From positions 1 through 6,232 of the forward strand of contig DNPP01000062.1 of assembly GCA_003501365.1 (NCBI GenBank): a DNA stretch of 6,232 bases, written 5' to 3'. Made by a program: the position numbers and the translations under genes. Numbering within the stretch: position 1 is the first letter of the stretch; every line of letters begins with the position of its first letter. The notes beneath the pieces were generated by a model. It saw only the letters and a program-made list of their open reading frames with translations, was not told where the DNA came from and did no database searches. The stretch is from Bacillota bacterium. GTDB lineage: Bacteria; Bacillota; UBA4882; UBA8346. Positions 5,645-6,232 of this stretch are shown piece by piece.

Positions 5645-6232
5645 TCATTCTCTAAACATTTCAAGATATTCCCCATATCCTTCTTTCTCCAAATCTTCCA
5701 GGGGAATAAATCGCAGGGCTGCGGAATTGATACAGAATCGCAGACCGGTCTCGGTAGGACCGTCGGCGAAAACATGGCCCAGGTGTGCAGTCGGATTTTT
5801 TGCTTCGCACTTCGGTCCGGTTCATCCTATGACTGTAATCGGGCGTTTCCTTGATTTTTTCTTGATCCAACAGCCGGCTAAAACTGGGCCAGCCGCAACC
5901 GGAGTCGAATTTGTCCAAGGAAGAGAAGAGCGCTTCACCGGAAACGATGTCCACATAGATTCCAGACCTGGAATTATTCCAATATTCATTTTTAAAAGGC
6001 GGCTCAGTTCCATTTTCTTGAGTTACCTTGTACTGGATCGGCGTTAGGCGGCTTTTTAGATCTGTAGCTTCGGGTATATCATGGGGGTTGCGGTTTGCAT
6101 CGAGAGCAGTAAAATGAGTATCACAGTTGTTCCAGGTTTTCTCTAAAAAATTTTGGCGTCCTGATCCTTGGCGGTATCTTTGATAGTGCTGGGGATCCTT
6201 TTTATGAAAATTTTGATGATAATCCTCCGCAG
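5645..6232 (-). pseudogene. msrAB: Fused MsrA-MsrB methionine sulfoxide reductase, partial and frameshifted
   Basis: The gene enters from the window edge at 6232, so its start is unseen. The first residues (AEDYHQNFHKKDPQHYQRY) are the MsrA C-terminus. With no stop, a linker leads to MsrB: SRLTPIQYKVTQENGTEPPF, then YVDIVSGEALFSSLDKFDSG and GWPSF. MsrA and MsrB reduce the S and R forms of methionine sulfoxide. At about 5788-5792 the frame breaks. The minus strand reads TCC GAC TGC ACA, where one base fewer gives SD-AHLGHVFADGPTETGLRFCINSA and runs in the +1 frame to GEYLEMFRE and a stop at 5645-5647. The catalytic Cys (FCINSA, codon 5732-5734) is therefore out of frame. Read literally, MsrB activity is lost; an assembly error is equally possible, because the sequence beyond the shift is well preserved. 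An expected SHGM reads SHRM. Confidence 0.85.

Noticed and set aside
5620..5647. TTGATTCA repeated at 5620-5627 and 5640-5647 as an operator
   Set aside because: The second copy covers the msrAB stop codon in a very AT-rich stretch, so chance is the better explanation.
5640..6047. Plus-strand open frame of 135 residues
   Set aside because: It is antisense to the clearly recognisable msrAB sequence, has no similarity I recognise and gains its length from the coding bias of the real gene.

Overview
This is a chromosomal-looking window of moderate to low GC. It has strong purine-rich ribosome binding sites, several TTG starts and small secreted proteins. These traits fit a bacterium of the Bacillota (Clostridia or Limnochordia-like) best, but no marker here fixes the lineage. 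There is no phage, IS transposase, CRISPR, tRNA or rRNA gene.

Layout. (1) Positions 1-789, plus strand: a two-gene unit of a twin-CBS-domain protein (YhcV-like) and a 62-residue protein of unknown function. (2) Positions 790-997: a gene-free stretch with a long CACGAA-type inverted repeat and short tandem repeats. (3) Positions 998-1492, minus strand: a GH73-type glucosaminidase without a signal peptide. (4) Positions 1605-3659, plus strand: an extended -10 promoter and a Uup/YfmR-type ABC-F ATPase of 653 residues, which has an unusual insert of about 20 residues in its second ATPase domain. (5) Positions 3675-3768: a decayed, out-of-frame second copy of the ABC-F C-terminal coding sequence. 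(6) Positions 3798-5505, minus strand: two secreted proteins, one probably with a lectin/LamG-like sandwich and one unrecognised. They are separated by a 289-bp spacer that is structured and bounded by a 19-bp exact direct repeat. (7) Positions 5645-6232, minus strand: the 3' part of a fused msrA-msrB gene for methionine sulfoxide reductase, broken by a single-base frameshift before the MsrB catalytic cysteine.

The genes do not form one pathway. The themes are housekeeping (ribosome-associated ATPase, oxidative protein repair, CBS sensing) and envelope functions (glucosaminidase, two exported proteins). The most interesting material lies between genes. The 4496-4780 segment looks like an insertion into a formerly tight two-gene operon and can fold into three hairpins with a loop-to-distal complementarity. 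The remnant after the ABC-F gene shows mainly synonymous divergence, so it looks like the tail of an older ABC-F gene and not like a fresh duplication. I found no convincing new multi-gene system.
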